64,000 bases of DNA from CAIXZV01 sp037446495 (lineage in GTDB: Bacteria > Chloroflexota > Limnocylindria > Limnocylindrales > CSP1-4). The first letter of the stretch is position 1. Every line of letters starts with the position of its first letter. This document shows, piece by piece, positions 43,884 to 51,706 of the stretch. A program made the translations under genes and the position numbers. The notes under the pieces were generated by a model. That model had not been told where the DNA came from. It searched no databases and was given only the letters and a program-made list of their open reading frames with translations. The DNA lies in contig JBBIIL010000004.1 of NCBI GenBank assembly GCA_037446495.1, positions 1 to 64,000 of the forward strand, read 5' to 3'.

Positions 43884-44391
43884 CGCGCAGGGGGCGAAAC
43901 CGGTCACGGTCGGCGCGGAGGACCTCGTGTGCGCGGTCGCGGTCGCGCCAGCCGTCGATGTTCACCTGTTTGTTCTCGAGCAGCTTGTAGGTCTCGAAGA
44001 AATGCTCGATCTCCACGAGGCGGTGGGGGCGGATCTGGTCGAGCCGCTCGATGTGCTGCTGGTGCGGGTCGCCGAGGGCTACGCAGAGGACCTTGAAGTC
44101 GAAGCCCATCTCGTCGTGCATCTCGAGGCCGCCAACCGGACGCGCCCAGACGTGGCAGCCGGTGAAGGTGGGCTCGTCGATGATCAGCAGGGCGTCGGTG
44201 TGGTCGCCGTCATCGGCGCGGGTGCCCTCAATGAAGCCGTAGTCGAAGTTGTAGAACACTGCGGACGAGAGGACGCGGTCCAGCCGGAAGACGTGCGCTG
44301 CCTCGTCGTACTCGTACTTGTTGCGGCTCCCCCTGGGGATCTCCACCACGATCTCGACGACGTCCGGGAACTTGTCCGCATTGGTGCTCAT
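43876..44391 (-). CDS. ppa: Inorganic pyrophosphatase, family I
   Basis: The 171-residue soluble pyrophosphatase has the family I features: EIPRGSRNKYEYDEAAHVF, NFDYGFIEGT, the metal-binding DGDHTDALLI segment and the later DFKVLCVALGDP. It hydrolyses the PPi made by biosynthesis, including the aminoacyl-tRNA ligases in this window. ATG at 44391 is favoured over a start 14 codons upstream because the conserved domain begins there and TAGAGT lies 7 nt before it. thpR overlaps its end. Confidence 0.95.
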   Translation of the reverse strand: MSTNADKFPDVVEIVVEIPRGSRNKYEYDEAAHVFRLDRVLSSAVFYNFDYGFIEGTRADDGDHTDALLIIDEPTFTGCHVWARPVGGLEMHDEMGFDFKVLCVALGDPHQQHIERLDQIRPHRLVEIEHFFETYKLLENKQVNIDGWRDRDRAHEVLRADRDRFRPLRGG

Positions 44392-44398
44392 GGCTCGA

Positions 44399-44404
44399 AC
44401 TCTA
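44399..44404 (-). promoter_or_regulatory. Candidate -10 of ppa
   Basis: TAGAGT lies 7 nt before the ATG at 44391. Confidence 0.4.
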
Positions 44405-44509
44405 GCGCGTCGGTCCGAGGGTCGCGCAGCCATCCCCGGGTGGCATCTGCAGGCAGTCCCCCGATGGGTCGAGCGTGCTTCGTCGCGTCGGCGCGGACTG
44501 GGGATCGCC

Positions 44510-44521
44510 CGCCGGCCGGCG
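44510..44521 (-). terminator. 12-bp palindrome after the DnaB-C ATPase gene
   Basis: CGCCGGCCGGCG is its own reverse complement and starts 8 bp past the stop at 44529. It is a possible GC-only terminator without a T-tract; a chance palindrome is not excluded in such GC-rich DNA. Confidence 0.35.
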
Positions 44522-44528
44522 ACCGCGG

Positions 44529-45599
44529 TCAGTCGTTGTAGAGCCGCTCCTCGATGAGCTTCTCCTGCACGGTGCGCCCGTTGGGGTCGAAGCAGGAGAA
44601 CTCGAAGTGCTTCTCGAACTCGATGTCGACAGCGTCCATGCCGCCGCGGTTCTTCTCGACCGAGGCCACCACCCAGTCGCGGAAGCGCTGTGCCTGGTAC
44701 GGGTTGAACTCGATGTTGACCTTGGCGACGATGTTGTACTTCTCGTTGAGGATCAGGATGATGTCGGCCTCATAGTTGATCGCCGACGACCCGCGCAGGT
44801 GGTGGTTGCGCAGGCGCGCCGCCTTGAGGCCCTCCTTGTCCGCGGCGACGATCGAGATCATCGGCACGTCCTCGGACAGGGCGATGTCCTTGAGCCCGTT
44901 GACGACGAACGTGACCTTCTCGGCCTCCGTCGGCGGTTCCGGAATGACGGGCACCTTCTGCATGTAGTCGACGATGACCAGCAGCCGGCGGTCGCCTGAG
45001 AGCTCGCGGTGCTGGCGGACCAGCGCGCGGATGCCGTCGATGGTGCTGGCCGTCTGGGTGCCGCGGAGCAGGAACAGGTTCTGACCGTAGCGGGCGATCC
45101 GGTCCAGCGAGGGGCGCAGGCGCGGATTGGACGCCAGTTGGGCGACGCCGCCACCCTCGGACATCCAGGTGCCCAGAATCTCCTTGCGGACGTCCTGGAT
45201 CTTGATCGCGCCGGTCGTGTGGGGCAGGTGGGCGAGGGCGGACTCCGCGGCGATCATGCGGTTGAGCAGGTAGAGCTCGTCGTGCTCGTAGCAGATGTAG
45301 AGGACGTTCGCCTGGCCGCCGGACGCCACGTTGCGGGCCATCTGCAGGGCCATCGTGGTCTTGCCGGTGCCCTGGGCGCCGCCGATGAGCAGCAGCTCGC
45401 CGGCCCTGAGGCCGTTGCCAATGGTCTTGTCGAGAGGCGTGAAGCCCAGCGGCACGGGCTGGTACTCGCCGACCTTACCGGTGGCAACCTTATCGTTGAG
45501 GTCCACCAGGACCTCGATCGCCGACCGGGGCGCCAAGCTGCCGTTCGGCCCCTCAAGCCGCCAGGCCGCCTTCGGCATCGGATCGCTTTCCGTCGTCAC
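44529..45599 (-). CDS. Stand-alone DnaB-C/RecA-fold ATPase
   Basis: The 356-residue protein contains only the RecA-like helicase C-terminal domain of DnaB. LGFTPLDKTIGNGLRAGELL is followed by Walker A GGAQGTGKTT (73-82), ICYEHDELYLLNR, a QNLFLLRG strand, Walker B LLVIVDYMQK near residue 215 and the KNRGG finger region. The N-terminal DnaB domain that binds DnaG is absent. It is therefore unlikely to be the replicative helicase and resembles KaiC/RadA-like regulatory or repair ATPases. GTG at 45599 has GGAGG 10 nt upstream; a start at 45632 is also open. Function unknown. Confidence 0.82.
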   Translation of the reverse strand: MTTESDPMPKAAWRLEGPNGSLAPRSAIEVLVDLNDKVATGKVGEYQPVPLGFTPLDKTIGNGLRAGELLLIGGAQGTGKTTMALQMARNVASGGQANVLYICYEHDELYLLNRMIAAESALAHLPHTTGAIKIQDVRKEILGTWMSEGGGVAQLASNPRLRPSLDRIARYGQNLFLLRGTQTASTIDGIRALVRQHRELSGDRRLLVIVDYMQKVPVIPEPPTEAEKVTFVVNGLKDIALSEDVPMISIVAADKEGLKAARLRNHHLRGSSAINYEADIILILNEKYNIVAKVNIEFNPYQAQRFRDWVVASVEKNRGGMDAVDIEFEKHFEFSCFDPNGRTVQEKLIEERLYND

Positions 45600-45691
45600 T
45601 CCCTCAAGTCCTCCCGACGCGGGGTTTCCCACCGGCGCATGCTAACACCCGGCCACGCCCCCGCCGTGCACCGATCGTCCTGCCGGTCCTG

Positions 45692-47116
45692 CTACTCCGC
45701 ACTCGTTCGCGGCAGGCCCGCCAGCTCTTGCCAGAGACGAACGATGATCCGCGTACCCGCCTCGAAGTTGCGCTCGTCGAGCCACTCATTCGGGGCATGC
45801 GCATTGCAGTTGGGCTGGGTGAAGCCGGCCAGCACGACCGGCAGGCCGAGCACGTGGTCGAAGGCGGCGGTGACGGGGATCGAGCCGCCCTCGCGAATGA
45901 ACACCGGATGGACGCCCTCGACGGCGCGGATCGCACGGGCCGCAGCCTGGGTCGCCGGGTGGTCGGTCGGGGTCAGGCTCGCCTCGCCGCCGTGGATGTA
46001 GGTGGTGGTGACCTTCACGCCGGGAGGCGCCACCTGCGCCACGTAGTCGCGCAGGGCCGCGAACACCCTCTCGGGCTGCTGGTTCGCGACGAGGCGCGTG
46101 GACACCTTGGCGTGGGCATGGGCCGGGATGATCGTCTTGGCGCCGTCGCCCTGGAAGCCGCCCCAGATGCCGTTCACGTCGAGCGTCGGGCGAGCCGTGC
46201 GGCTCTCGAGGATCGTCCAGCCAGTCTCGCCCACGAGCGCCGGGACCTGGGTCTCCTCCCGGAACGCCTCCTCGTCGAACGGCAGCGCGGCCATCTGGGC
46301 GCGGTCCGCCTCGGTGAGCGGCACCACGTCGTCATAGAAGCCCGGGATGCGGACGCGGCCGTCGGGGCCCTTGAGCGCGGTGATGATGCGCGCCAGTGCA
46401 TTGGCCGGGTTCTCGACTGCGCCGCCGTACTGGCCCGAGTGCAGGTCCACGGGCGAGAGATCCACGTCGATCTGCGCGTACATGATCCCGCGCAGGGCAA
46501 CCGTGATCGCCGGGACGTTGCCCTCGAAGTACCCTGTGTCACTGACGATCGCCAGGTCCGCCTCCAGTCGGTGGCGATTCTCCGGGATCCAGTGGAACAG
46601 CGACTCGGAGCCGAACTCCTCCTCGCCCTCGAAGACGAAGGTCAGGTTCACCGCCGGCGCCTTGCCCACGGAGCGCAGCGCCTCGAGCGCTGAGAGGTGC
46701 ATCACCAGCTGGCCTTTGTCGTCGGCCACGCCCCGTCCCACGAACCGGCCGTCCCGCAGGAACGGCTCGAACGGCGCCGTCTGCCATAGCTCGACCGGGT
46801 CCACCGGCTGCACGTCGAAGTGGCAGTAGACGAGCACGGTCGGCGCGCCCGGCGCCTCGTGGATGCGCCCGTAGACGATCGGGTGCAGGTCGGTGTTGAC
46901 CACCTCGACCTCGGTGGCTCCGACACCCTGCAGCCGGGCAGCGACCCAGCCCGCCGCGGACACCATGTCGGCCGCGTGCTCGGGCTGGGTGGAGATGCTG
47001 GGGATCCGCGCGAACTCCAGGAGGGTCTCGGCGCGTGCCTCGCGCGAGGCGACAAGCGCGGCTTCGACGGCGGGGTCGATCGGGGTGGGTTCCGGGGCGC
47101 GCGACGAGTCGGTCAT
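45692..47116 (-). CDS. M20-family metallopeptidase (dipeptidase-like)
   Basis: The 474-residue peptidase of the ArgE/DapE/CPG2 type has the di-zinc ligands in order: H99 (LVYCHFDVQP), D132 (GVADDKGQ), E165-E166 (FEGEEEFGS), a following SDTG segment and a late NAHAPNEW histidine. A dimerisation lid lies between about residues 195 and 340. This branch is commonly annotated as a dipeptidase or carnosinase-like enzyme. ATG at 47116 is chosen because AGGAG lies 8 nt upstream. TAGGAT about 40 nt before the ATG is a possible -10. The gene follows ftsH after a strong hairpin. Confidence 0.92.
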   Translation of the reverse strand: MTDSSRAPEPTPIDPAVEAALVASREARAETLLEFARIPSISTQPEHAADMVSAAGWVAARLQGVGATEVEVVNTDLHPIVYGRIHEAPGAPTVLVYCHFDVQPVDPVELWQTAPFEPFLRDGRFVGRGVADDKGQLVMHLSALEALRSVGKAPAVNLTFVFEGEEEFGSESLFHWIPENRHRLEADLAIVSDTGYFEGNVPAITVALRGIMYAQIDVDLSPVDLHSGQYGGAVENPANALARIITALKGPDGRVRIPGFYDDVVPLTEADRAQMAALPFDEEAFREETQVPALVGETGWTILESRTARPTLDVNGIWGGFQGDGAKTIIPAHAHAKVSTRLVANQQPERVFAALRDYVAQVAPPGVKVTTTYIHGGEASLTPTDHPATQAAARAIRAVEGVHPVFIREGGSIPVTAAFDHVLGLPVVLAGFTQPNCNAHAPNEWLDERNFEAGTRIIVRLWQELAGLPRTSAE

Positions 47117-47173
47117 GGGGGCTCCTGGCAAGGCTGTGGCGTCCCTCGATCCTACCGCGAGCCGGACAGCGAA

Positions 47174-47199
47174 CGAGGGCGGACCGGGGTCCGCCCTCG
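47174..47199 (-). terminator. Hairpin after ftsH
   Basis: A perfect 11-bp stem CGAGGGCGGAC/GTCCGCCCTCG with loop CGGG, starting 36 bp past the ftsH stop. No T-run follows, as is often the case in high-GC genomes. Confidence 0.7.
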
Positions 47200-47234
47200 C
47201 ATCGGGTGCGGGACTGGGGCTTGCCGACCCGGCG

Positions 47235-49181
47235 TCAGGCCGGCTGCGGCGAGGGACTGGGCGCCGGCATGCCGGGGCCCGTGCCGGCGGACGCGCCGCC
47301 ATCGGTGCCGGGGGCGATCACCCGCGGGATCCCCGCGTAGCGCCCTTCCTTGGGCGGCAGGTCGTCGAACAGCTTCTCGAACTCGGGGGAGTCGATGGAC
47401 TCCTCGGCGATGAGCTTCTCGGCCAGGCGGTCCAGCCGATCACGGTGCGCCGTGAGCACCTCCGTTGCCCGCTCGTAGGCCCGGTCGATGATGGCGCGAA
47501 CCTCCTCGTCGATCATCTTGGCGACGTCATCCGAGTAGTCGCGGGACTCGCCCATCGACCGGCCGAGGAACACCATCTCGTCGCGCTTGCCGAACGAGAG
47601 CGGCCCAAGGCGGTCGCTCATGCCGAACTCGGTGACCATGCGCCGCGCGAGGTCCGTGGCCTTCTCGATGTCGTTGCTGGCGCCGGTGGTCGTGTCGCCG
47701 AACACGAGGCGCTCTGAGACGTTGCCGCCGAGCAGTCCGGCGATCTTGTCCTCGAACTCAGTCTTGGACTGGAGGTAGCGGTCCTCGGTGGGCAGGGCCA
47801 TCGTGTAGCCGAGGGCCATGCCGCGGCTGATGACCGTGACCTTGGCCACCGGGTCGCACTTGGGCAGGATCCGCTGCACCACCGCGTGGCCGCCCTCGTG
47901 ATAGGCGATGATCCGCTTCTCCTCGTCGGAGATGACGCGACTCTTGCGCTCCGGGCCGGCGACGATGCGCTCGAGGGCCTCCGCGAACTCGTTCTGCCCG
48001 ACGACCTTCTTGTTGCGCCGAGCTGCGAGGATCGCGGCCTCGTTGACGAGATTCGCGAGGTCAGCGCCCGAGAACCCGGGCGACTGGCGCGCGACCTCCT
48101 CGATCGAGATGGTCTTGTCGAGCGGCTTGCCCTTGGTGTGGACCTTGAGGATGGCCAGGCGGCCCTTCATGTCCGGGCGGTCGAGGATGACCTGGCGGTC
48201 GAAGCGGCCGGGGCGCAGGAGCGCCGGGTCGAGAACGTCCGGCCGGTTGGTGGCGGCGACGACGATCACGTTGGTGTTCGTGTCGAAGCCGTCCATCTCG
48301 ACCAGGATCTGGTTGAGCGTCTGCTCGCGCTCGTCGTGGCTGCCGCCCAGGCCCGCGCCGCGCTGGCGGCCGACCGCGTCGATCTCGTCCACGAACACGA
48401 TGCACGGGCTGTTGCGCTTGGCCTGGTCGAACAGGTCGCGCACGCGGCTGGCGCCGACACCCACGAACATCTCGACGAACTCGGAGCCCGAGATGCTGAA
48501 GAACGGGACGCCCGCCTCGCCGGCCACGGCACGCGCCATCAGCGTCTTGCCCGTGCCGGGAGGGCCCACCAGGAGCACACCGCGCGGGATCCGAGCGCCG
48601 AGCGAGTTGAACTTCTCGGGGTACTTGAGGAACTCCACGACTTCCTGGAGCTCGGTCTTGGCCTCGTCCACGCCCGCGACGTCCGCGAACGTGACGACGG
48701 TCTTGTTGCCCAGGAACATGCGCGCCCGGCTCTTGCCGAAGCTCAGGGCCTGGTTGTTGGTGCCCTGGGCCTGGCGCATCATGAAGAAGATGAAGCCGCC
48801 GATGACGAGGAGCGGCAGCAGGCCCGTCAGCAGCAGCCCGATCCAGGACGTGTCCGGGGTGGGCTTGCGGATGAACATGTCGCCGCTCGGGAACGGCTGA
48901 TTGCCGGCCGCCGCCGCCTTGGTCATGTCCGCTGCGACGTCGGTCATGATCGCGTTGGGGACGACCACCGAGTAGGTGGTGTTGTCTTTGAGGGTGACCG
49001 TGACGGTCTCGCCGTCCTGGCTGGCCTTGGTCACCTGCCCTGACTTGACGTCATTGAGGAACTTGAAGTAGCCGTCCTGTTGGGCAGGCGACGAGGAGTT
49101 GAGCCATGTGACGAGCAACACGATCGTGCCCGCCACAAGGACGAGCATCACGATCCCGTTGCGCAGGAATTTCGCGTTCAA
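47235..49181 (-). CDS. ftsH: ATP-dependent zinc metalloprotease FtsH
   Basis: The 648-residue membrane protease has two N-terminal membrane helices (about 8-27 and 114-135) with a ~85-residue extracytoplasmic domain. The AAA+ module has Walker A GPPGTGKT near 205-212, Walker B VFVDEIDA and the SRH (ATNRPDVLDPALLRPGRFDR). The protease domain carries zinc site HEGGH near residue 426. The C-terminal tail is Gly/Pro-rich. The start is TTG at 49181, supported by a perfect GGAGG 8 nt upstream. TATACT at 49232-49237 gives a ~44-nt leader. It degrades membrane and regulatory proteins. Confidence 0.97.
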   Translation of the reverse strand: MNAKFLRNGIVMLVLVAGTIVLLVTWLNSSSPAQQDGYFKFLNDVKSGQVTKASQDGETVTVTLKDNTTYSVVVPNAIMTDVAADMTKAAAAGNQPFPSGDMFIRKPTPDTSWIGLLLTGLLPLLVIGGFIFFMMRQAQGTNNQALSFGKSRARMFLGNKTVVTFADVAGVDEAKTELQEVVEFLKYPEKFNSLGARIPRGVLLVGPPGTGKTLMARAVAGEAGVPFFSISGSEFVEMFVGVGASRVRDLFDQAKRNSPCIVFVDEIDAVGRQRGAGLGGSHDEREQTLNQILVEMDGFDTNTNVIVVAATNRPDVLDPALLRPGRFDRQVILDRPDMKGRLAILKVHTKGKPLDKTISIEEVARQSPGFSGADLANLVNEAAILAARRNKKVVGQNEFAEALERIVAGPERKSRVISDEEKRIIAYHEGGHAVVQRILPKCDPVAKVTVISRGMALGYTMALPTEDRYLQSKTEFEDKIAGLLGGNVSERLVFGDTTTGASNDIEKATDLARRMVTEFGMSDRLGPLSFGKRDEMVFLGRSMGESRDYSDDVAKMIDEEVRAIIDRAYERATEVLTAHRDRLDRLAEKLIAEESIDSPEFEKLFDDLPPKEGRYAGIPRVIAPGTDGGASAGTGPGMPAPSPSPQPA

Positions 49182-49231
49182 ACGGAGCGCCTCCGGAGGG
49201 TGATGGGCCGGCTCGAGCCGACCGAAAGGCG

Positions 49232-49237
49232 AGTATA
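49232..49237 (-). promoter_or_regulatory. Candidate -10 of ftsH
   Basis: TATACT on the minus strand, about 50 nt upstream of the TTG start. No clear -35 is seen. Confidence 0.5.
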
Positions 49238-49340
49238 GCGCCGGGTCCCCCGATACCCCCTCCGGCGCGGCGGTGGGTCTTCATAACCCAATACGCTGCT
49301 GCCCTCCCCGCGGATGTGTGGACGGTGCGCTCCGGATGAA

Positions 49341-49373
49341 CAACAAACCCGCCCGGGCGGTGCCCGAGCGGGT
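49341..49373 (-). terminator. Rho-independent terminator after the tRNA
   Basis: A 12-position stem with a single mismatch (ACCCGC-CGGGC type arms, 49347-49373, 3-nt loop) is followed on the minus strand by TTTGTTG (49346-49340). It starts 10 nt past the tRNA CCA end and is the only terminator in the window with a clear T-rich tail. Confidence 0.8.
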
Positions 49374-49382
49374 GATGAGTGC

Positions 49383-49457
49383 TGGTGGCTGGGGACAGAA
49401 TCGAACTGTCGACCGGGCGGTTATGAGTCGCCTGCTCTGCCGCTGAGCTACCCAGCC
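49383..49457 (-). tRNA. tRNA with CAU anticodon (elongator Met or Ile2)
   Basis: The cloverleaf is GGCTGGG/CCCAGCC acceptor, GCTC/GAGC D-stem, an anticodon loop CTCATAA (anticodon CAT, complement at 49423-49425), a TTCGATT T-loop and an encoded CCA end. The anticodon arm strand AGGCGACTCATAA matches that of E. coli tRNA-Ile2, whose C34 is changed to lysidine, but ACTCATAA also occurs in elongator tRNA-Met. The last anticodon-stem pair is A31-C39, a mismatch. Identity between Met and Ile2 is not settled. It has a near-consensus promoter and its own terminator. Confidence 0.9.
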
Positions 49458-49467
49458 ACGGGCGCGG

Positions 49468-49496
49468 ATTGTAGACCAGATGGCAGCCTCTGGTCA
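49468..49496 (-). promoter_or_regulatory. tRNA promoter
   Basis: -35 TGACCA (49491-49496), 17-bp spacer, -10 TACAAT (49468-49473), about 11 nt from the tRNA 5' end. Confidence 0.65.
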
Positions 49497-49516
49497 CAAG
49501 CGCGGCGAAAAGCCCA

Positions 49517-49545
49517 TTGAGCCAACCCCTCCGAACGGCCACAAT
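49517..49545 (+). promoter_or_regulatory. Promoter of the Pro/Gln-rich membrane protein gene
   Basis: TTGAGC (49517-49522), 17-bp spacer, CACAAT (49540-49545) on the plus strand, divergent from the tRNA promoter. The ATG at 49580 has GGGGAG upstream. Confidence 0.5.
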
Positions 49546-49579
49546 GCTGGACCTGAGGTTCTGTCACGGGGAGATCTGG

Positions 49580-50965
49580 ATGGCGAGCGACATGCCCGGC
49601 CAGGAGGCCGGACCGGACCAGCCTGAGCCCACGGCCCCGCCGAGCGCACCCGCGCCCGAGCCCGCGCCCGCGTGGACGACCCCGCCGCCGGCCAGCGCTC
49701 CGGGCGGCAGCCCGGCCTCGGGCACATGGGCCGCCGCTCCCCAGGAGCCCAGCCCACCCCAGCAGCCTGCCCAGCCCGCCCCGGCATGGGGCGGGCAAAC
49801 ACAGCAGGGACAGTGGGGCGGCCAGCCGCAGGCTGCTCCCGGGCAGCCCGCGCCGCAGGGCTGGGGTGCGCCGCCGCCAACCCAGCAGACTGACCCGACT
49901 GCCACGCCGCAGCCGGTACCGCAGCAGCCGGCGCAGCCCGGCCATTGGGGCACTCCCGGGCAGCCCGCGCCGATTGCCGCCCAGCAGCCGGCGCCGCAGG
50001 GCTGGGGTGCGCCGCCAGCCCAGCAGCCTGCCTGGAATACCACGCCGCAAGAGCAGCCCGCACCGCCGCAGCCGTCGCAGCCCGGCCAGTGGGGCACACA
50101 GCCAGCGTCGCAGCAGGGCTGGGCCCAGCAGCAGCCCGCCCAGGCGCAGCCTGTCGGGCAGGGCCAGTGGGCGGCTCCGGCCGCCGGTGCTGCCGCGTGG
50201 AATGCCGCCCCGCCGCCCCAGGGCGCCGCGCCGCAGCCCGGATGGACCGGGCCCGGTCAGCCCCAGCCCGGCTGGCAGGGTGGTCCGCCGCCCGCCAAGA
50301 GCGGCGGGAACAAGGGCTGCATCATCGGGTGCCTGGTCGTCGTTGTGATCCTGGTGGTGCTCGTGGTCGGCGGGGTCCTGGTGCTCGGTTTGTTCACCTC
50401 CAAGGTCGTCACCGACCTCGGCACCGGCGTGGGCCTCGACCAGAATGGCAACCTCAAGGACTGCTCGATCGTGTCGAGCGCTCAGCTGCAGACCGTGCTT
50501 GGCAAGGACACTGAGGCGCATCCGCTCGCCGGGCTCGCCAACGCCGCGATCGGCCTCACGCTTGACAAGCGGGTCATACCCGATGCCGACAACTGCTACA
50601 TCCTCTCGGGCGCCAGCACCAACACGACGCAGACGTCCGGCGGCTACGGCCGCATCGCCAAGTACAGCAACGGCGACGCGTCGTCGGTGTTCGACAAGGA
50701 GAGGGCCAACGCGCAGAGTGGCCAGTACTTCGCAGTCGACGTGTCAAACGCCGGCGACCAGGCCTTCTGCACGGGCTGGTCGGACAAGTACCCGGCCACG
50801 GGTGCGCTCGTCCGCAAGGGCAACGACCTGGTCTACGTGAGCCTCCTGATCGGCAGCGACTTCGGGAGCCTCAACCTCGATCAGGCCTCCAGCGCCACCG
50901 GCGTCCCGTACTCGCAGCAGGCGTGCGACCAGGCGGTCTCGATCGCGAAGCTCGCGCTGCCCTGA
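49580..50965 (+). CDS. Pro/Gln/Trp-rich single-pass membrane protein
   Basis: The 461-residue protein has a ~245-residue N-terminal region of low complexity made of Pro, Gln, Gly, Ala and Trp, with imperfect repeats such as PAPQGWGAPP and QPGQWGTQP. One membrane helix (about 247-272, CIIGCLVVVVILVVLVVGG) precedes a ~190-residue C-terminal domain, probably outside, which has three to four cysteines (KDCSIV, DNCYIL, AFCTGW, QACDQA). A Pro-rich cytosolic tail plus sensor-like extracytoplasmic domain is common in actinobacterial-type envelope proteins. The ATG at 49580 has GGGGAG 7 nt upstream. No family is named. Confidence 0.75.
   Translation: MASDMPGQEAGPDQPEPTAPPSAPAPEPAPAWTTPPPASAPGGSPASGTWAAAPQEPSPPQQPAQPAPAWGGQTQQGQWGGQPQAAPGQPAPQGWGAPPPTQQTDPTATPQPVPQQPAQPGHWGTPGQPAPIAAQQPAPQGWGAPPAQQPAWNTTPQEQPAPPQPSQPGQWGTQPASQQGWAQQQPAQAQPVGQGQWAAPAAGAAAWNAAPPPQGAAPQPGWTGPGQPQPGWQGGPPPAKSGGNKGCIIGCLVVVVILVVLVVGGVLVLGLFTSKVVTDLGTGVGLDQNGNLKDCSIVSSAQLQTVLGKDTEAHPLAGLANAAIGLTLDKRVIPDADNCYILSGASTNTTQTSGGYGRIAKYSNGDASSVFDKERANAQSGQYFAVDVSNAGDQAFCTGWSDKYPATGALVRKGNDLVYVSLLIGSDFGSLNLDQASSATGVPYSQQACDQAVSIAKLALP
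49850..50016 (+). repeat. Internal direct repeats in the Pro/Gln-rich region
   Basis: A 26-nt stretch at 49850-49875 recurs exactly at 49991-50016, 141 bp (47 codons) apart; both encode PAPQGWGAPP. Shorter imperfect copies of the QPGQWG type lie between and after them. The repeats keep frame. Confidence 0.7.
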
Positions 50966-50990
50966 ACTCGCCCGGCCGAACCCGGCGGCG

Positions 50991-51527
50991 TCAGCGACCC
51001 GAGCTGCCCGCCGGGTTCGGGGGATCTCCACCCGGACCGAACAGGAGCCGGATCCACTGCTCGATCGGGCTGGGCTTCTCGGTGACCGCGCCCAGGCGGA
51101 CACCCGCCGAGCCGGGAGCGTCTGGCGAGAGCGACGGCGCGTTGTCGGCCAGCGTGAACGGGATCTCCTGCGCGGTGCCCAAGCGGTATGAGCGCGCCTG
51201 CTGTTCCACGAAGGCCTGGCGCTGGATCAGGGCGAGCTCCGACTGAAGGGCAGCCACGTTGGCCGCGAGCCCTGCGTTCGACGTCCGCATCGCCTGGGCC
51301 TTGGCCGACGCCTCGCTGGCCTGGCCCACCTGGTGGGCGAAGAGCACGATCACCCACGCCGCCACGAGCGCACCGAGCAGCAGGGCGATGCGGCGGCGCG
51401 TGAGCCCGGCGACGGGAAGGTCCGCGAGGCTGATGGAGGACGCACCGCCGCGAACGGGGTCGGACGCCGCGACCGCGTTGGCGGCCCCGGTCTCGGGATT
51501 GGTCTCGCGGTCGTCGGCTCGGAACAT
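50991..51527 (-). CDS. DivIC/FtsB-like septum protein
   Basis: The 178-residue protein has a cytosolic N terminus (about 45 residues), one membrane helix at residues 47-64, then a coiled coil (about 67-110, ASEASAKAQAMRTSNAGLAAN and VAALQSELAL) leading into YRLGTAQEIPF, the conserved short strand after the coiled coil in FtsB/DivIC proteins. A Pro-rich C-terminal tail ends the protein. This is the layout of the septum-formation initiator family that bridges FtsL and FtsQ. ATG at 51527 has TACCCT 7 nt upstream and no Shine-Dalgarno. The gene is divergent from mrfA. Confidence 0.8.
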   Translation of the reverse strand: MFRADDRETNPETGAANAVAASDPVRGGASSISLADLPVAGLTRRRIALLLGALVAAWVIVLFAHQVGQASEASAKAQAMRTSNAGLAANVAALQSELALIQRQAFVEQQARSYRLGTAQEIPFTLADNAPSLSPDAPGSAGVRLGAVTEKPSPIEQWIRLLFGPGGDPPNPAGSSGR

Positions 51528-51534
51528 TGGAGCG

Positions 51535-51540
51535 AGGGTA
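51535..51540 (-). promoter_or_regulatory. Candidate -10 of the DivIC-like gene
   Basis: TACCCT lies 7 nt before the ATG at 51527. Confidence 0.4.
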
Positions 51541-51614
51541 GCTGCGCCGGATTCGCCTGTCAACCGAGTTTGCGCACGCCATGCGGCCGTCGATCGTGCA
51601 GCTTCGAGCCTGAG

Positions 51615-51661
51615 GCGTGACAGGCGAGGTGTCACGCGGCCCGCACACCGTGGCGTAGACT
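51615..51661 (+). promoter_or_regulatory. mrfAB promoter with perfect 8-7-8 dyad
   Basis: GCGTGACA and TGTCACGC (51615-51622, 51630-51637) flank 7 nt. The right arm overlaps the expected -35 of a promoter whose -10 is TAGACT (51656-51661). A repressor binding here could block mrfAB. It does not match the actinobacterial/Bacillus LexA box. Confidence 0.55.
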
Positions 51662-51706
51662 TCGCTCGCAATCGCTCATCTGTTCGGTTTGCACCGGGAG
51701 CCAGCC

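Noticed and set aside
49564..50097. A 177-residue Cys/Gly/Trp-rich minus-strand frame
   Set aside because: It is the complement of the Pro/Gln-rich repeats of the plus-strand membrane protein; its unusual composition follows from that.
49600..50300. CRISPR-like array
   Set aside because: The repeats are in-frame, imperfect and encode Pro/Gln/Trp-rich peptide units; no regular repeat-spacer spacing exists.
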